From: Coleophoma eucalyptorum
Taxonomy: Eukaryota > Ascomycota > Leotiomycetes > Helotiales > Dermateaceae
DNA length: 64,000 nucleotides
NCBI GenBank assembly: GCA_026120035.1
Contig: JALRME010000028.1
Location: forward strand, 493,943 to 557,942
Reading direction: 5' to 3'
Made by a program: the position numbers and the translations under genes. Below, piece by piece: positions 11,318 to 23,533 of the stretch; the stretch's first letter is position 1, and each line of letters opens with the position of its first letter. The notes under the pieces were generated by a model. That model saw only the letters and a list, made by a program, of their open reading frames with translations, did no database searches and was not told the DNA's origin.

Positions 11318-11698
11318 TTAAAAGTGGCCCACCTCCCACTCGCCGATATATCTCTCACCTTTCCAGATATGCATGGCAACTTCCATACCCATCTCGCCCA
11401 TTCTCAGCTCCTTCCTCTCTCCAGCCTGAGTCATGACCTGATCACGGAAGACGGGCACCTCATCCAAACGCACCAAAAAGCTTCCATCCTCATCATCCCT
11501 TTCAAGATCTCGGTACACAATTCGATCTTGGAGAAAGACCTCTTCATCGTTGTGTCTGAAGCAGAAAGACAGGGAGTTATTTGGCGTGATGAGTTTTTTT
11601 GCTCCGGGCTCGTCCATGGACTGGGTGAGTCTGATTAGGAGACTAGGTTTTGGTGTGTCGCGAGGGGTAAGAGAGACGCTGAGAGCTGGAGATGGCAT
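11318..11698 (-). CDS. Small hypothetical protein, 126 residues
   Basis: An intronless frame from ATG at 11698. I recognise no family. It is mildly acidic with mixed beta-like and charged stretches (SLSFCFRHNDEEVFLQDRIVYRDLE, then an EWEVGHF end), has no signal peptide or membrane segment, and is probably a small soluble cytosolic protein. Ordered, non-repetitive composition argues for a real gene. It lies 226 bp from NRK1 in a tail-to-tail arrangement. Its upstream region carries a cluster of CCAAT boxes. Confidence 0.55.
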   Translation of the reverse strand: MPSPALSVSLTPRDTPKPSLLIRLTQSMDEPGAKKLITPNNSLSFCFRHNDEEVFLQDRIVYRDLERDDEDGSFLVRLDEVPVFRDQVMTQAGERKELRMGEMGMEVAMHIWKGERYIGEWEVGHF

Positions 11699-12502
11699 TT
11701 TGGAAGAAATAACTTCATGCTTTGTGAGTGACTGAGCTGAGAAACGGCCGCTGCTGAAGGATCTATGTATAAACCCATCATCAAGTACTCACATGTCTCT
11801 ATATGGTTTAGAGCTAGAATTCAATAGATCTTAAAAATAGCTAAGGCAAGATATGACTTTTGGGTGTGTACGACGTTGGAACTAAGTGATCGAGTAAAAA
11901 TGAGAAGGGAGGGAGAATAAAGAGAACGATTGCAAGAGGATGGAAGAGGAAGAGAAAGACAAAGGCAGTATTTATAGTCCCCTATACGGTATGCCTGAAG
12001 TGATATAGTAGAAGAATCGCTACCAAGTTGGCATGGATACCCTAAGAAAAAGGTTACAGATTTTAAAATGAACCAATCATTATCTCTGTCTCAACAAATG
12101 TAGTCTGTGATTGGATCATTTTGATAAAGGGACTTAGGTGATTGGTTGACAGAATGATAGGAAGACTGCAACTATGGATATGATTGGTTCCTGCGTAGCA
12201 GGGCAGATTTGATTGGGTGAGAGCAATGAGTATTGACTCTAGAGTATACCCCGTGTGTTTCACAAGGAATGGGTACTGACTCTATAGCACCCCGTGTGTT
12301 TCATGATATAGAAATGTTGATTGGTGGGAATTATGAGCAAGAAGGATGTGCTGCATCAATGTATTACCTTCCTAAGCAACCAAGAGGTAGATATAGTGGT
12401 AGGCTACTATTACCTGTACAATATAAAGGCAAAGAAGAGCAATTCCATATCCATAGCTTCACTCCTTAGATACCACTTCCCACCAATCCATTCCCCATCG
12501 AC
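11699..12502. promoter_or_regulatory. Upstream region with CCAAT-box cluster and a direct repeat
   Basis: It lies between the start of the 126-residue gene and the 3' end of the glucoamylase gene. Six CCAAT/ATTGG pentamers lie within about 250 bp (near 12073, 12110, 12141, 12183, 12212 and 12320). An imperfect direct repeat of about 30 bp occupies 12232-12263 and 12275-12304 (shared core CCCGTGTGTTTCA). CCAAT boxes are bound by the Hap/CBC complex in fungi. The function here is inferred. Confidence 0.45.
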
Positions 12503-14923
<2,421 letters not shown>

Positions 14924-17030
14924 TATGGGCTGGATGAAGGGACTGAGGGTGCAATTGCTGATGGAGGCGAGAGAGGAAAAGGGGACGAGATGGAGGGCCA
15001 TTTTATACGGTTTGGTCGGCCGTACGCGCCCACCCACGAAATAAAACAAATAACAGCCTATGCTCAGTTTCTCAGCCGGTTGCAATCCCAGGACCAAGAA
15101 TACAACCGACTATGGCCGACGAAGAGCTCTTCCAGCTCTGCATGAGTTGCAAGGCCGTTCACACTGCCTTCTTCAGTAACATGGGTACGAGCGAGAAGAA
15201 GAGCTGGAACGAGTCGTGGGCCGTTGCCTCGCAGGTCGACTAGCGACCATATCGTGCGCGCATGCAGCAGAGCAGCAGAACGGTGCAGCAGTGCAGAACA
15301 GCCAGAGGTCCCCGGCGTAGGTAGAAGTCGGGTGTCTGCAAGGTACTTCAAAGGGCAAGAGCGAGGAACCCAAAATTCGGAGAGAACTTCTTTCAGGGCT
15401 TTATCCTTGATCGAGGTCGCCCTCGGTACTTGTCCCGAGCAAGGCACTTGGGAAGGGTGCATGCAGTACCGGCGTGCGTGTGACAGGGCAATCGACCGCC
15501 TGACCGGTTCTGCATGAGGCAAGGCCGCCCTTGCCTACCTACCTTAAACTTACCGTACCGTCTCTGCTGGGCCGTTGGCGGGATTCCTCGCTTAGACTGC
15601 GGTCTTGGCTCATTGTGGAGTGACGGGGTGACAATGGAGAGCAGATTGCGGGGTGGTCGATGCTGGTTGTTCTTCTCTTCCACCATCCGGTTGGGAAGGT
15701 GAGCCTGCTACTGCCCAAGGAGAAGTTGCTCCTGTTCCTATCGGTCCGGTCCATCCGTCTGCCCAACTCTGGACTTTAGTAGGGGCCTGCAGCCTCCAGT
15801 CATGTTCCGGTGGCTTTCGCATTTCCGTGACCGAGGCTCGAGATACATCAGCATGCTGTTGGGGCATTTATCCACGCGAGGGCAAACCCCGCTGCTGGCT
15901 TGGGTGAGCAAGGCAGGTGGTAGTCTCAGACGAAGCGATTCGGGGCGAATAGTAAGCCGAACGATGTGTCATGCTTCCGAAAGTGATCCTGTCCCTATGC
16001 TCACTGCAGTTTAATAATGACAAGCCGTTTCTCAGTCCGCAACATTCCATTTACTACTCAACCGGTCACCAAGGTATCATTGGTATGGAACCTGACTGCT
16101 TCTCATTGAAGCAGGGATTGTACAATAGCGATCCCAAAGAATGAAAGAAAAAAACCAGAACAAATTTATTTTCCTGGCAAACATTCACGTAACATTCTCG
16201 ATGTGCAGGGTTAATTCAAGCGCATGTGAGAATCTGAGCTTATTACCGTTGCACATATTGAATCGGGCCGTTTCCGCAGAAATCAACATTTTGAGTATTG
16301 GATAGATAGGAAATATAGATTTGAAAGGATTCCGCCATTCGCACTCGCTTCAAGCGCCTTGCACATATGGCATAGCGACCCAAATCACCATCGTATGCCA
16401 GACTAGCCCTTATACATTGCTCCCTTTCCAGCCGTTATGGCCCGCCTCCCTCCCCAGCAGCGCCCTAGTCGTGGTCTTCGTCGAAATGAAGCATCCAAAA
16501 TATGGCATGCGGTATGTAGGCATGTCATGGTTTATCCCCAACCTCACAAGCCAACGGCCATCGGTAAAGAGAAGTGGAATATGACGCCTTCAGTGCACTC
16601 GTTCACCGAATTCAAGCCGATTAAAGCGAACTCAAGCTTCGTAAGGACCGATTCCTCTGAGATCTGTCGATCGGATGATTGACACCAAGGTCTACCTGTA
16701 AAGGTTGATGGCTCCATGGGCGATCGAACTGCCTCAACAATCAACCTCGCATAGCAACTGCAAGCAGTGTATGGAGGGATCGTTGGGCACAAATCTGTGT
16801 GGTGAAGAAAAGAGAAGGAATTTTGGAGCGAAAAGATTATTTTGTAGAAGCCGGATACTAGCGTCTAGGCTAGTCCTATTTAAGCTAGCCTGTGTTCACC
16901 AGCCTCACATCTTAACTATCGTAGCCTGGGCCTGGTAACCGATGAGCCTCACTTCCTACGACCTCTATCTACCCACCTTCTCACAACTGTACTTGTAACT
17001 CTCAAGCACCACCATCCTTACACCAGCAAG
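14924..17030. promoter_or_regulatory. Long divergent intergenic region, glucoamylase / SNU66
   Basis: 2.1 kb between two outward-facing starts. Many short overlapping open frames occur on both strands in a relatively GC-rich stretch (15.1-16.0 kb), but none has a recognisable domain, a signal peptide or support from splicing. It probably contains the regulatory region of the glucoamylase gene. No RNA gene was recognised. Confidence 0.55.
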
Positions 17031-19064
17031 ATGGCGGACGCCATCTCTATCGATGAGACCAATCGTCTGCGGGTGTCTTTGGGTATGAAGCCGTTGCCTG
17101 TGCCCGGCGCCAGTGGTCCCGTTTTCAAAGAGGCAACTTCTGGTCCTCCCGAAGAAGTTGCCAGTACTCTCGAATCGCGGCAAGCCGAGGGCTACGACAA
17201 CTATCGCAAATTGCAGGAGGCAGAAGAGGCGAAGAAGAAACGAGAAGCAAAGGCGGAGGCAATTAAGAAAGCTCGTGACGCGGCCAAAAGATTTTCAAAG
17301 TTGGAAGGTAAAGGGTTAGGAGACGACGAGGAGGACGATTTAGATGCCAAGAGCTGGCTGATCAAGCAAAAAAAGCGGCAAAAGGAGATCGAGAAAGCAC
17401 GCAAGCGTGAGCAGGAGCTAGCCGAAGCTGAGGCTGCAGCTGCAGCAGAATACACTGCCAAAGATTTGGCGGGTGTGAAGGTTGGGCATGAATTCGATAC
17501 ATTCGAGGACGGTGAAGAGCAAGTTTTGACCCTCAAAGACACGACTATCGATGAGAACGAGGTCGATGGTGATGAATTAGAGAACTTGGATCTTCGCGAG
17601 AGAGAGAAGCTGAACGAAAAGCTCGAACTCAAAAAGAAAAAACCCGTTTACAATCCGAACGATGCCGAAGAAGGCGGTTCAATCTTGGCACATTACGATC
17701 AAGAGATTGATGGAAAGAAGCGATCCAGGTTCACACTCGACGGTCAAGGGAGCACGTCAGAAGCAAGTTTGGTTGCGGAGGGCATAGTCAAGAAGCCCAA
17801 AGCCATGGCTATTAGTCTAGACATTTTGAGTATGTATGAAGATCCTTATCATATTGAACCTCTGCTAACGCTACAAACAGACGAAGTACCAAAGTCTGAT
17901 TATTACGATATCTCGGAGATCAAAATAAAGAAACCGAAGAAGAAAAAGGCGAAGTCAACACGACAAAAGGCCGTTGACGAAGACGACGTATTTCCTTTAT
18001 CCGAGCCATTAGGGCCAATTGAGACGACTGATTCGATGGAACTTGATCAACCTACCGAGCCTACGAAGAAAAGAACCTTCCAAGACATGTCGTTTGTGGA
18101 CGACGATGAGTTGCAAGCTTCATTAGCGGCACAACGCCGGAATGCTCTCAAGAAACGACAAAAGATGAAGCCGGAAGAATTGGCCCAACGCATACGTGAA
18201 GAGGCGTCGGCGACTCCTGCAGCTGAGAACGAAACTGAAGAGGACAATGTAGGACTTATCATCGATGAGACCTCCGAGTTCGTCTCCAACCTCCAAAAGC
18301 CAGTTGCGCCACAACAGAAACCAAGGCCAACATCTCACCCAATCAATGCTGTCACAGCTATGGGTGCAGAATCAGATGAGGAAGGTGATGTTGACATGGA
18401 TCAATCATACGCCAATGTCGAGGATGAGGAAGAATTGAGAGAGAGAATTCGACGACAGGAATCCGCTGATGCCGAGATTACCAACAATGGCTTGGAAGAG
18501 GAAGCAACCCTCGATAAGGGTTTGGGTTCTACTTTGAAACTATTGAAGGAACGTGGCATTTTAAAAACGGACGACTCTGGCGACCTAAACGCCATTTTTA
18601 TCAACAAGCAGAAATTCCTTGCAGAGAAGCAGCGGCGTGAGGCTGATGCCGAGAAGAAAGCTCGCATGCAAAGAGAACGCGATCGTACTTCTGGCCGCTT
18701 GGAAAGAATGTCTGCACGCGAAAAGGAGGAGTACGCCAGACAACAGAACAACTACCGAGATCAGCAGGAATCTCGCCAGCTTGCAGAACATTTTAACAAG
18801 GAGTACAAACCTAACGTGGAACTTAAATACATTGACGACCATGGTCGAAGTATGAATCAGAAGGAAGCATTCAAACATTTGTCCCATCAGTTTCATGGGA
18901 AGGGCAGCGGCAAGCAAAAGACAGAGAAGATGCTCAAGAAGATTGAGGATGAGAAACGCAGAGAATCACGCAGTGCTTTGGATGGCAGTCAAATGGGCGG
19001 TATGAGTGGCGTCACAACACAGCAGCTCAAAAAGCGTAGAGAAGCAGGCGTGCGCTTGGCCTGA
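17031..19064 (+). CDS. SNU66: U4/U6.U5 tri-snRNP protein SNU66/SART1 family
   Basis: Two exons, 17031-17829 and 17881-19064, give 660 residues. The protein starts with the family's N-terminal box DAISIDETNRLRVSLGMKPLPVP. Long Glu/Lys/Arg-rich helices follow, then KSWLIKQKKRQKEIEKAR and the conserved C-terminal part with LGSTLKLLKERGIL, EYKPNVELKYIDDHGRSMNQKEAFKHLSHQFHGKGSGKQKTEKMLKKIE. SART1/Snu66 is a nuclear splicing factor of the tri-snRNP. The 51-nt intron (GTATGT donor, CTAAC branch site, ACAG acceptor) is a multiple of three and has no in-frame stop, so its retention would add 17 residues. The spliced form (..LDILNEVPKSDYYD) looks like the functional one. Confidence 0.94.
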   Translation: MADAISIDETNRLRVSLGMKPLPVPGASGPVFKEATSGPPEEVASTLESRQAEGYDNYRKLQEAEEAKKKREAKAEAIKKARDAAKRFSKLEGKGLGDDEEDDLDAKSWLIKQKKRQKEIEKARKREQELAEAEAAAAAEYTAKDLAGVKVGHEFDTFEDGEEQVLTLKDTTIDENEVDGDELENLDLREREKLNEKLELKKKKPVYNPNDAEEGGSILAHYDQEIDGKKRSRFTLDGQGSTSEASLVAEGIVKKPKAMAISLDILSMYEDPYHIEPLLTLQTDEVPKSDYYDISEIKIKKPKKKKAKSTRQKAVDEDDVFPLSEPLGPIETTDSMELDQPTEPTKKRTFQDMSFVDDDELQASLAAQRRNALKKRQKMKPEELAQRIREEASATPAAENETEEDNVGLIIDETSEFVSNLQKPVAPQQKPRPTSHPINAVTAMGAESDEEGDVDMDQSYANVEDEEELRERIRRQESADAEITNNGLEEEATLDKGLGSTLKLLKERGILKTDDSGDLNAIFINKQKFLAEKQRREADAEKKARMQRERDRTSGRLERMSAREKEEYARQQNNYRDQQESRQLAEHFNKEYKPNVELKYIDDHGRSMNQKEAFKHLSHQFHGKGSGKQKTEKMLKKIEDEKRRESRSALDGSQMGGMSGVTTQQLKKRREAGVRLA

Positions 19065-19798
19065 TTCAATGCCAGATATATGTAGGACTGGAGGGCAATC
19101 TAGGCAGAAAAGGTGCAGCCTCCTCACAAGTATTTAGACATATTTAATGCTGACAAGATTTTGAAAAGTACGATGCTAAAGCATGGGCATTGCGATGAGG
19201 TGAGGTATTTGCTTCTGGTCCTAGAATCACTAGCTCGAACATCATCACCGGAACTTTTCAAGGCTTTGACAGCCAGCTACTTACTACAGGTAGGTTCTCA
19301 CGGTGGGTAGTTACATTCGTGTGACCCCCTTCTCTGCATCCTTCAGCTACCCGTGTCTCGTGATGTGCTATAATGCCACGGGAGGATGAATTAGAAATTC
19401 TCAGTAAAGGCGAATCTTATGGTATCAATTTACCACATCACAGGTTCTGGAAGTATCACAACAAGGCATCCTCTCTCCACCAATGCAATGCAATGCAGGC
19501 TTGATAAAGGCGGCCCTCTAGGCTCCGAATAACTACTATGTCTTGGTGCTTGTTTGCAACCCTACTAGCTGATCTCCTTTCTCTTATTCACAACGCAAAG
19601 TACTAAGCATATCTTATACAAACAATCATAATATATAATTCTGTACTTTGCAACACAAGTAACTTGTTCCCGCTTTCAATTTCAAGACAGGTATGAAAAC
19701 CGCAGTTATCAAGGAAAACATAGCCGCATGGGAATTGTTAATCTTGCCCTATTTCTGAAAGGGCTGGCAGTATTAGACCAGAAGTCAGGAGGCCAGCC
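19065..19798. other. Intergenic, no gene recognised
   Basis: Downstream of SNU66 and upstream of the aldo-keto reductase relic. AT-rich, with no supported coding frame. Confidence 0.55.
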
Positions 19799-20916
19799 AA
19801 GGCGGCCAACTAGAACCATCTATTATCTTTGGTACGGCTGGCTTTGCTAGCTTGGACACAAAATCTCAGGCCGAGCTTTCCAAGATCCTAGAGGCAAACA
19901 ATAACAATGATGCTGACACCGCAAACCTTTACGTATGATACATGCCTCCACAGCATTTGTGCGATCTAGGCTGGCCACACACTAGCCAGACAGCGAGAAG
20001 GGTATAGGAAGACATTTCACTATCCACAAAAAAGCTCCTGGCTACTTGCTTGGTTCACTAGAGAAGCAGAGTGTCCTCGACGGTATGGAGAAGAGCTTGC
20101 TAGCCCTAGGTCTTAGCAGCGTAGGTAGAGGGAAAATATGGAAGTATAACTGTTAATTTGTGGTAAATTCGTGACCTACTACTTGTACTCACCAGATCCA
20201 GATACGCCAATTGACGAGACTCTATCTGCTATCTCTGAGCTCCATGAATCTGAAAAATTCAAGCACGGAAATTATTCCTTGTACTTGATCTCAAAATGTT
20301 GGCTTAGCTGATTGTGGGCCGCTTCATCCTGCTCGGTCTCTCAGATTTCAAGCCAGAGTAGGTGCAAGAAATCTATGATGTCCAGACGAGCAATGGGAAA
20401 GTACTCCTAACTATTTATCAGGGAAATTACAATGCAGTAGCACAACTCATTGAGAGTGATTTCTTTCCAGTTCTTCACAAGCTCAAAATTGTCTTCCCTG
20501 CATACTCGCCTCTCGCCGGCGGCTTCTTTGTGAAGTTGGCCAAGCCCTTGAGAGGGTACGGTTGATGGTCGATTTGCCGACCGGTGGAAATGTTATACAA
20601 TGCTCTATATAATGAAGAGAGCATTTTCCATGCGCCTGATGAATAGGAGGCTATCGCGAGATTTTTGGGCATTTCCAAGGCTGTCTTGGGCATACCGTGG
20701 GTCATGCTTAACAGTGCCTTGAAGACTTCTCTTGGCGATGGAGTTATTCTTGGTGCCTCAACCCCTCCTCAATTGGAGGATTCTCTAACGGCCATTAAGG
20801 ATGGGCCACTTGATTCTGAGGCAGTGAAGAAGATTGTTGGAATCTGGAAGAAGGTTGAGAAGGTTACTCCTTATGTTAACCGCAACAGTTTCCCTTGGCA
20901 GCAGATTACATACTAA
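19799..20916 (+). pseudogene. Aldo-keto reductase (aflatoxin-aldehyde reductase/AKR7-like) pseudogene
   Basis: Stretches of an AKR7-type protein can be read in order along the plus strand. These are the N-terminal strand IIFGTAGFASLD (19816 on); the DTANLY active-site region; FTIHKKAPGYLLGSLEKQSVLDGMEKSLLALGL (about 20015-20120); YYLYSPDPDTPIDETLSAISELH (about 20177-20245); LGLSDFKPE; then YQGNYNAVAQLIE and AYSPLAGGFFVKLAKPL; and a C-terminal part with SLGDGVILGASTPPQLEDSL and IVGIWKKVEK. No ATG fits the 5' end. At least three stops break it: TAG at 20359-20361 (after KPE), TGA at about 20564 and TAG at about 20644 where Trp is expected (PDE-stop-EAI). Some introns may be intact, but the gene cannot encode a full enzyme. 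Confidence 0.85.
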
Positions 20917-21472
20917 ATGCCGAAATACACATTTTGCATAGAAACCTCTCTCGATCAGGGTCTTCATGCATAAACATCTTTCAACAGAACCCCCAAGTTA
21001 TCCATTTGAATACAACGGATTAGGTAGTCTATAATCATTACAAGAAGTGATAGAGAATGAGGGGTAAAACTCTAAAGTCAGTCATCTCAGGTCTCTCCCG
21101 AGGACAGCGGGTAGTTCCCCGCATTTACTTTTTGGTTGCGGGGAATTCACATGAATTTATATAGATATCGTCCTCACTCTTCACTATTACTACACTAAAC
21201 GCAATATTAACAGTTTCAGCTTCTCCAAATAAAAATCGGTTGCAAATTCTAGCTACTTTACCGTTGGAAACAGACAAATCATATTTGCTCGGTAGCCCGC
21301 AACCCGTCGCTTCTTAATACATCCAGACGTCTGTTGAGTTTGCAATCCCAGCACTGTGCAGAGATTCTTGTTCGAGTATTGCAAGAGAACCGAGGAAACG
21401 AGCAAGAGAAAAATTAATATCTAACTCATTGACCTAGGTGATAATTCGCTACTTCATCAGATCACTATAAGC
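20917..21472. other. Intergenic, probable promoter of the beta-lactamase-like gene
   Basis: AT-rich, 556 bp. No coding frame or repeat was recognised. Confidence 0.5.
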
Positions 21473-23037
21473 ATGGCCCCCTTCTCTACGGCTACGATCA
21501 ACACGCTCAGGGAAGCGACCGAGGCTAGCTGTGCCGACAGCTCCAAAGGTGTTCCCGGGATCACGGTCGTAGTTGTCGATAAATCTGGCGAAGAGCTGTT
21601 TGCACACGCGGCTGGAAAACGAGGTGTGAGACAGTCCGAGCCTATGACGCTTGACAGCATTTACTGGATTGCATCATGTACAAAGATGATTACAGGTATT
21701 GCCTGTATGCAGCTTGTTGAAAAGGGAGTCCTAGGTTTGGATGATGTGGATGGTGTGGAGAAGCTCTGCCCGGAGTTGAAAAAAGTTAAGGTATTGGGTG
21801 ATGATGGGAAATTGGTTGAGAAGAAGAGGGGCATCACACTGAGGATGCTGTTGAGCCATACTGGTGGGTTTATCAATCACTTCGGCTGCAAAAAGCAGTC
21901 TATATTTTGTCACTCCAAGCTAATACTGGCTTTGATGCGTAACAGCTGGCTTTGGATATTCCTTCTTCAACGAAAAGCTGAGAGATTATAATAAACCAAT
22001 CGGTTATGATGAGTTTTCAGGTCACATCTTTGACATAACACAACCCTTGGTTCATCAACCAGGTGAGATGTGGGAGTATGGTGTAAGTTCAACTCCTACT
22101 CCTCCCTCCGACCTTACTGCTGTGTTATCATACCAATCTCGCGAGGCGAAAGCAACTGTACTAATCTGTTGTGCAGGTGAGCATCGATTGGGCGGGACTT
22201 CTTGTGTCACGCGCAACAGGAATATCTCTGAATGACTATATGCAGAAGAACATCTTCGCCCCACTCGGATTGAAGAATATCTCAATGTTCCCAACTCCTG
22301 ACATGAAAAAGAAACTGGCTAGCATGAACTTCCGAAATCCGGATGGGACTCTAGCTCCTTACGATCACCTATGGAGGAGACCATTGATTATAGAGACCGA
22401 AGGAGAAATCAAAGAGACACTGAACAGTGGTGGAGCTGGCTGCTTTGCGAAGCCCCAAGAATACGCTCGTCAGTGCGACCATTTTATTCTCCCTCCGTTG
22501 TGTTCTAGACTGACTTGAATTCCGCTCCATAGAAATCCTGGCAACGTTGCTTAATAATGGCATATCGCCAAAAACTGGGGCACAGATTTTGAAGAAGGAG
22601 ACAGTGGATGAGATGTTCCGGAATCAGGTCGACACCATGCCAGATTTTGGCCGAAGTCCAGTCCCAGCTGCTAAGCAATGGTTAACAAATCCTATTCCGG
22701 AGCTCTACCCAAATGGTAGCAATCCTCAGGGATGGGGCTTGACATTTATGTTGACAGGAGGCGCCACTGGAAGGAGTGAGGGTACCGCCATGTGGGGTGA
22801 GTTTCTCCGTATACTCTTACTTAATTATTTACAATTCTTCCTCGCGCTATTTTCTGAGAGATGGTTGACGAACGTGAGAATATAGCCGGTCTTGCGAATC
22901 TCTGGTGGTGGTGTGATAGGGAAAAAGGCGTTGCGGGCATGATTTGCTCCCAGATTCTGCCGTTTGTTGACTTGCCTGTTCTTGGACTGTGGGGAACAAT
23001 TGAGAGTACTGTTTATGCAGCTTTGGCCCAAGCCTAG
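21473..23037 (+). CDS. Serine beta-lactamase-like hydrolase (S12 / EstB-type esterase family)
   Basis: Five exons, 21473-21863, 21946-22082, 22177-22468, 22533-22796 and 22886-23037, give 411 residues. The catalytic S-x-x-K motif is SCTK (Ser68, Lys71) in SIYWIASCTKMITGIACMQLVEKG. RGITLRMLLSHTAGFGYSFF and HQPGEMWEYGVSIDWAGLLVSRATG follow. The second conserved Tyr (Tyr175) lies in the latter, and the exon junctions fall inside these motifs, which confirms the splicing. The C-terminal part has WGLTFML and an AGLANLWWWCDREKGVAGMI strand like that of fungal transesterases and penicillin-binding-like esterases. No signal peptide, so probably cytosolic. The substrate cannot be predicted; relatives include secondary-metabolite acyltransferases and esterases. 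Confidence 0.92.
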
Positions 23038-23533
23038 TCAGAGTGTTCTTTTGGTGGGTATCACAATGATTTTCCTGTCTTCTCGTTATACTCGCTGTTT
23101 CTAGCCGTGCGCCCCAGAAGTGGTCTACTAGCTGCACTTTTCTGGACGCTGTTCATAGTATCCAACCATTTCTTAACAATCAAAATAGGTATAAAAGTTA
23201 GACACCTTCCTGTGCCGTCTTACTAGTAAGAAACACTGTCTACATTAGAACCTTTCTTGTTTGTAAAGAGGATAAGCCTGTGCGGTCTGGAATCTGCCAG
23301 TACATTGCTTGCCGTAATTATATAAACTCCCAACTCCAGGCTGACTTGTTTTATGTCTACCCAAGAACAAAAATGAGAACAAAGCAACAAGATCCCCCGC
23401 CCCACCCTTCAACAAAGACTAGTCGAATTAAGCATCAGCGTATAATGATGAGCAGCTGGTATGCAAGTGGGAAATTCATAATTTTGAACTCTGTAAGGCT
23501 CAATGAATACAAAATGAGATATATTTCTGCTAT
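23038..23533. other. Intergenic between convergent genes
   Basis: Shared 3' region of the beta-lactamase-like gene and LYS2. No other feature seen. Confidence 0.55.

Noticed and set aside
15001..15003. In-frame upstream ATG for glucoamylase
   Set aside because: It would place 26 extra residues before a perfect signal peptide that starts at 14923.
17201..17632. Ser-rich 143-codon minus-strand frame
   Set aside because: Antisense of Glu/Lys-rich codons of SNU66, a standard shadow.
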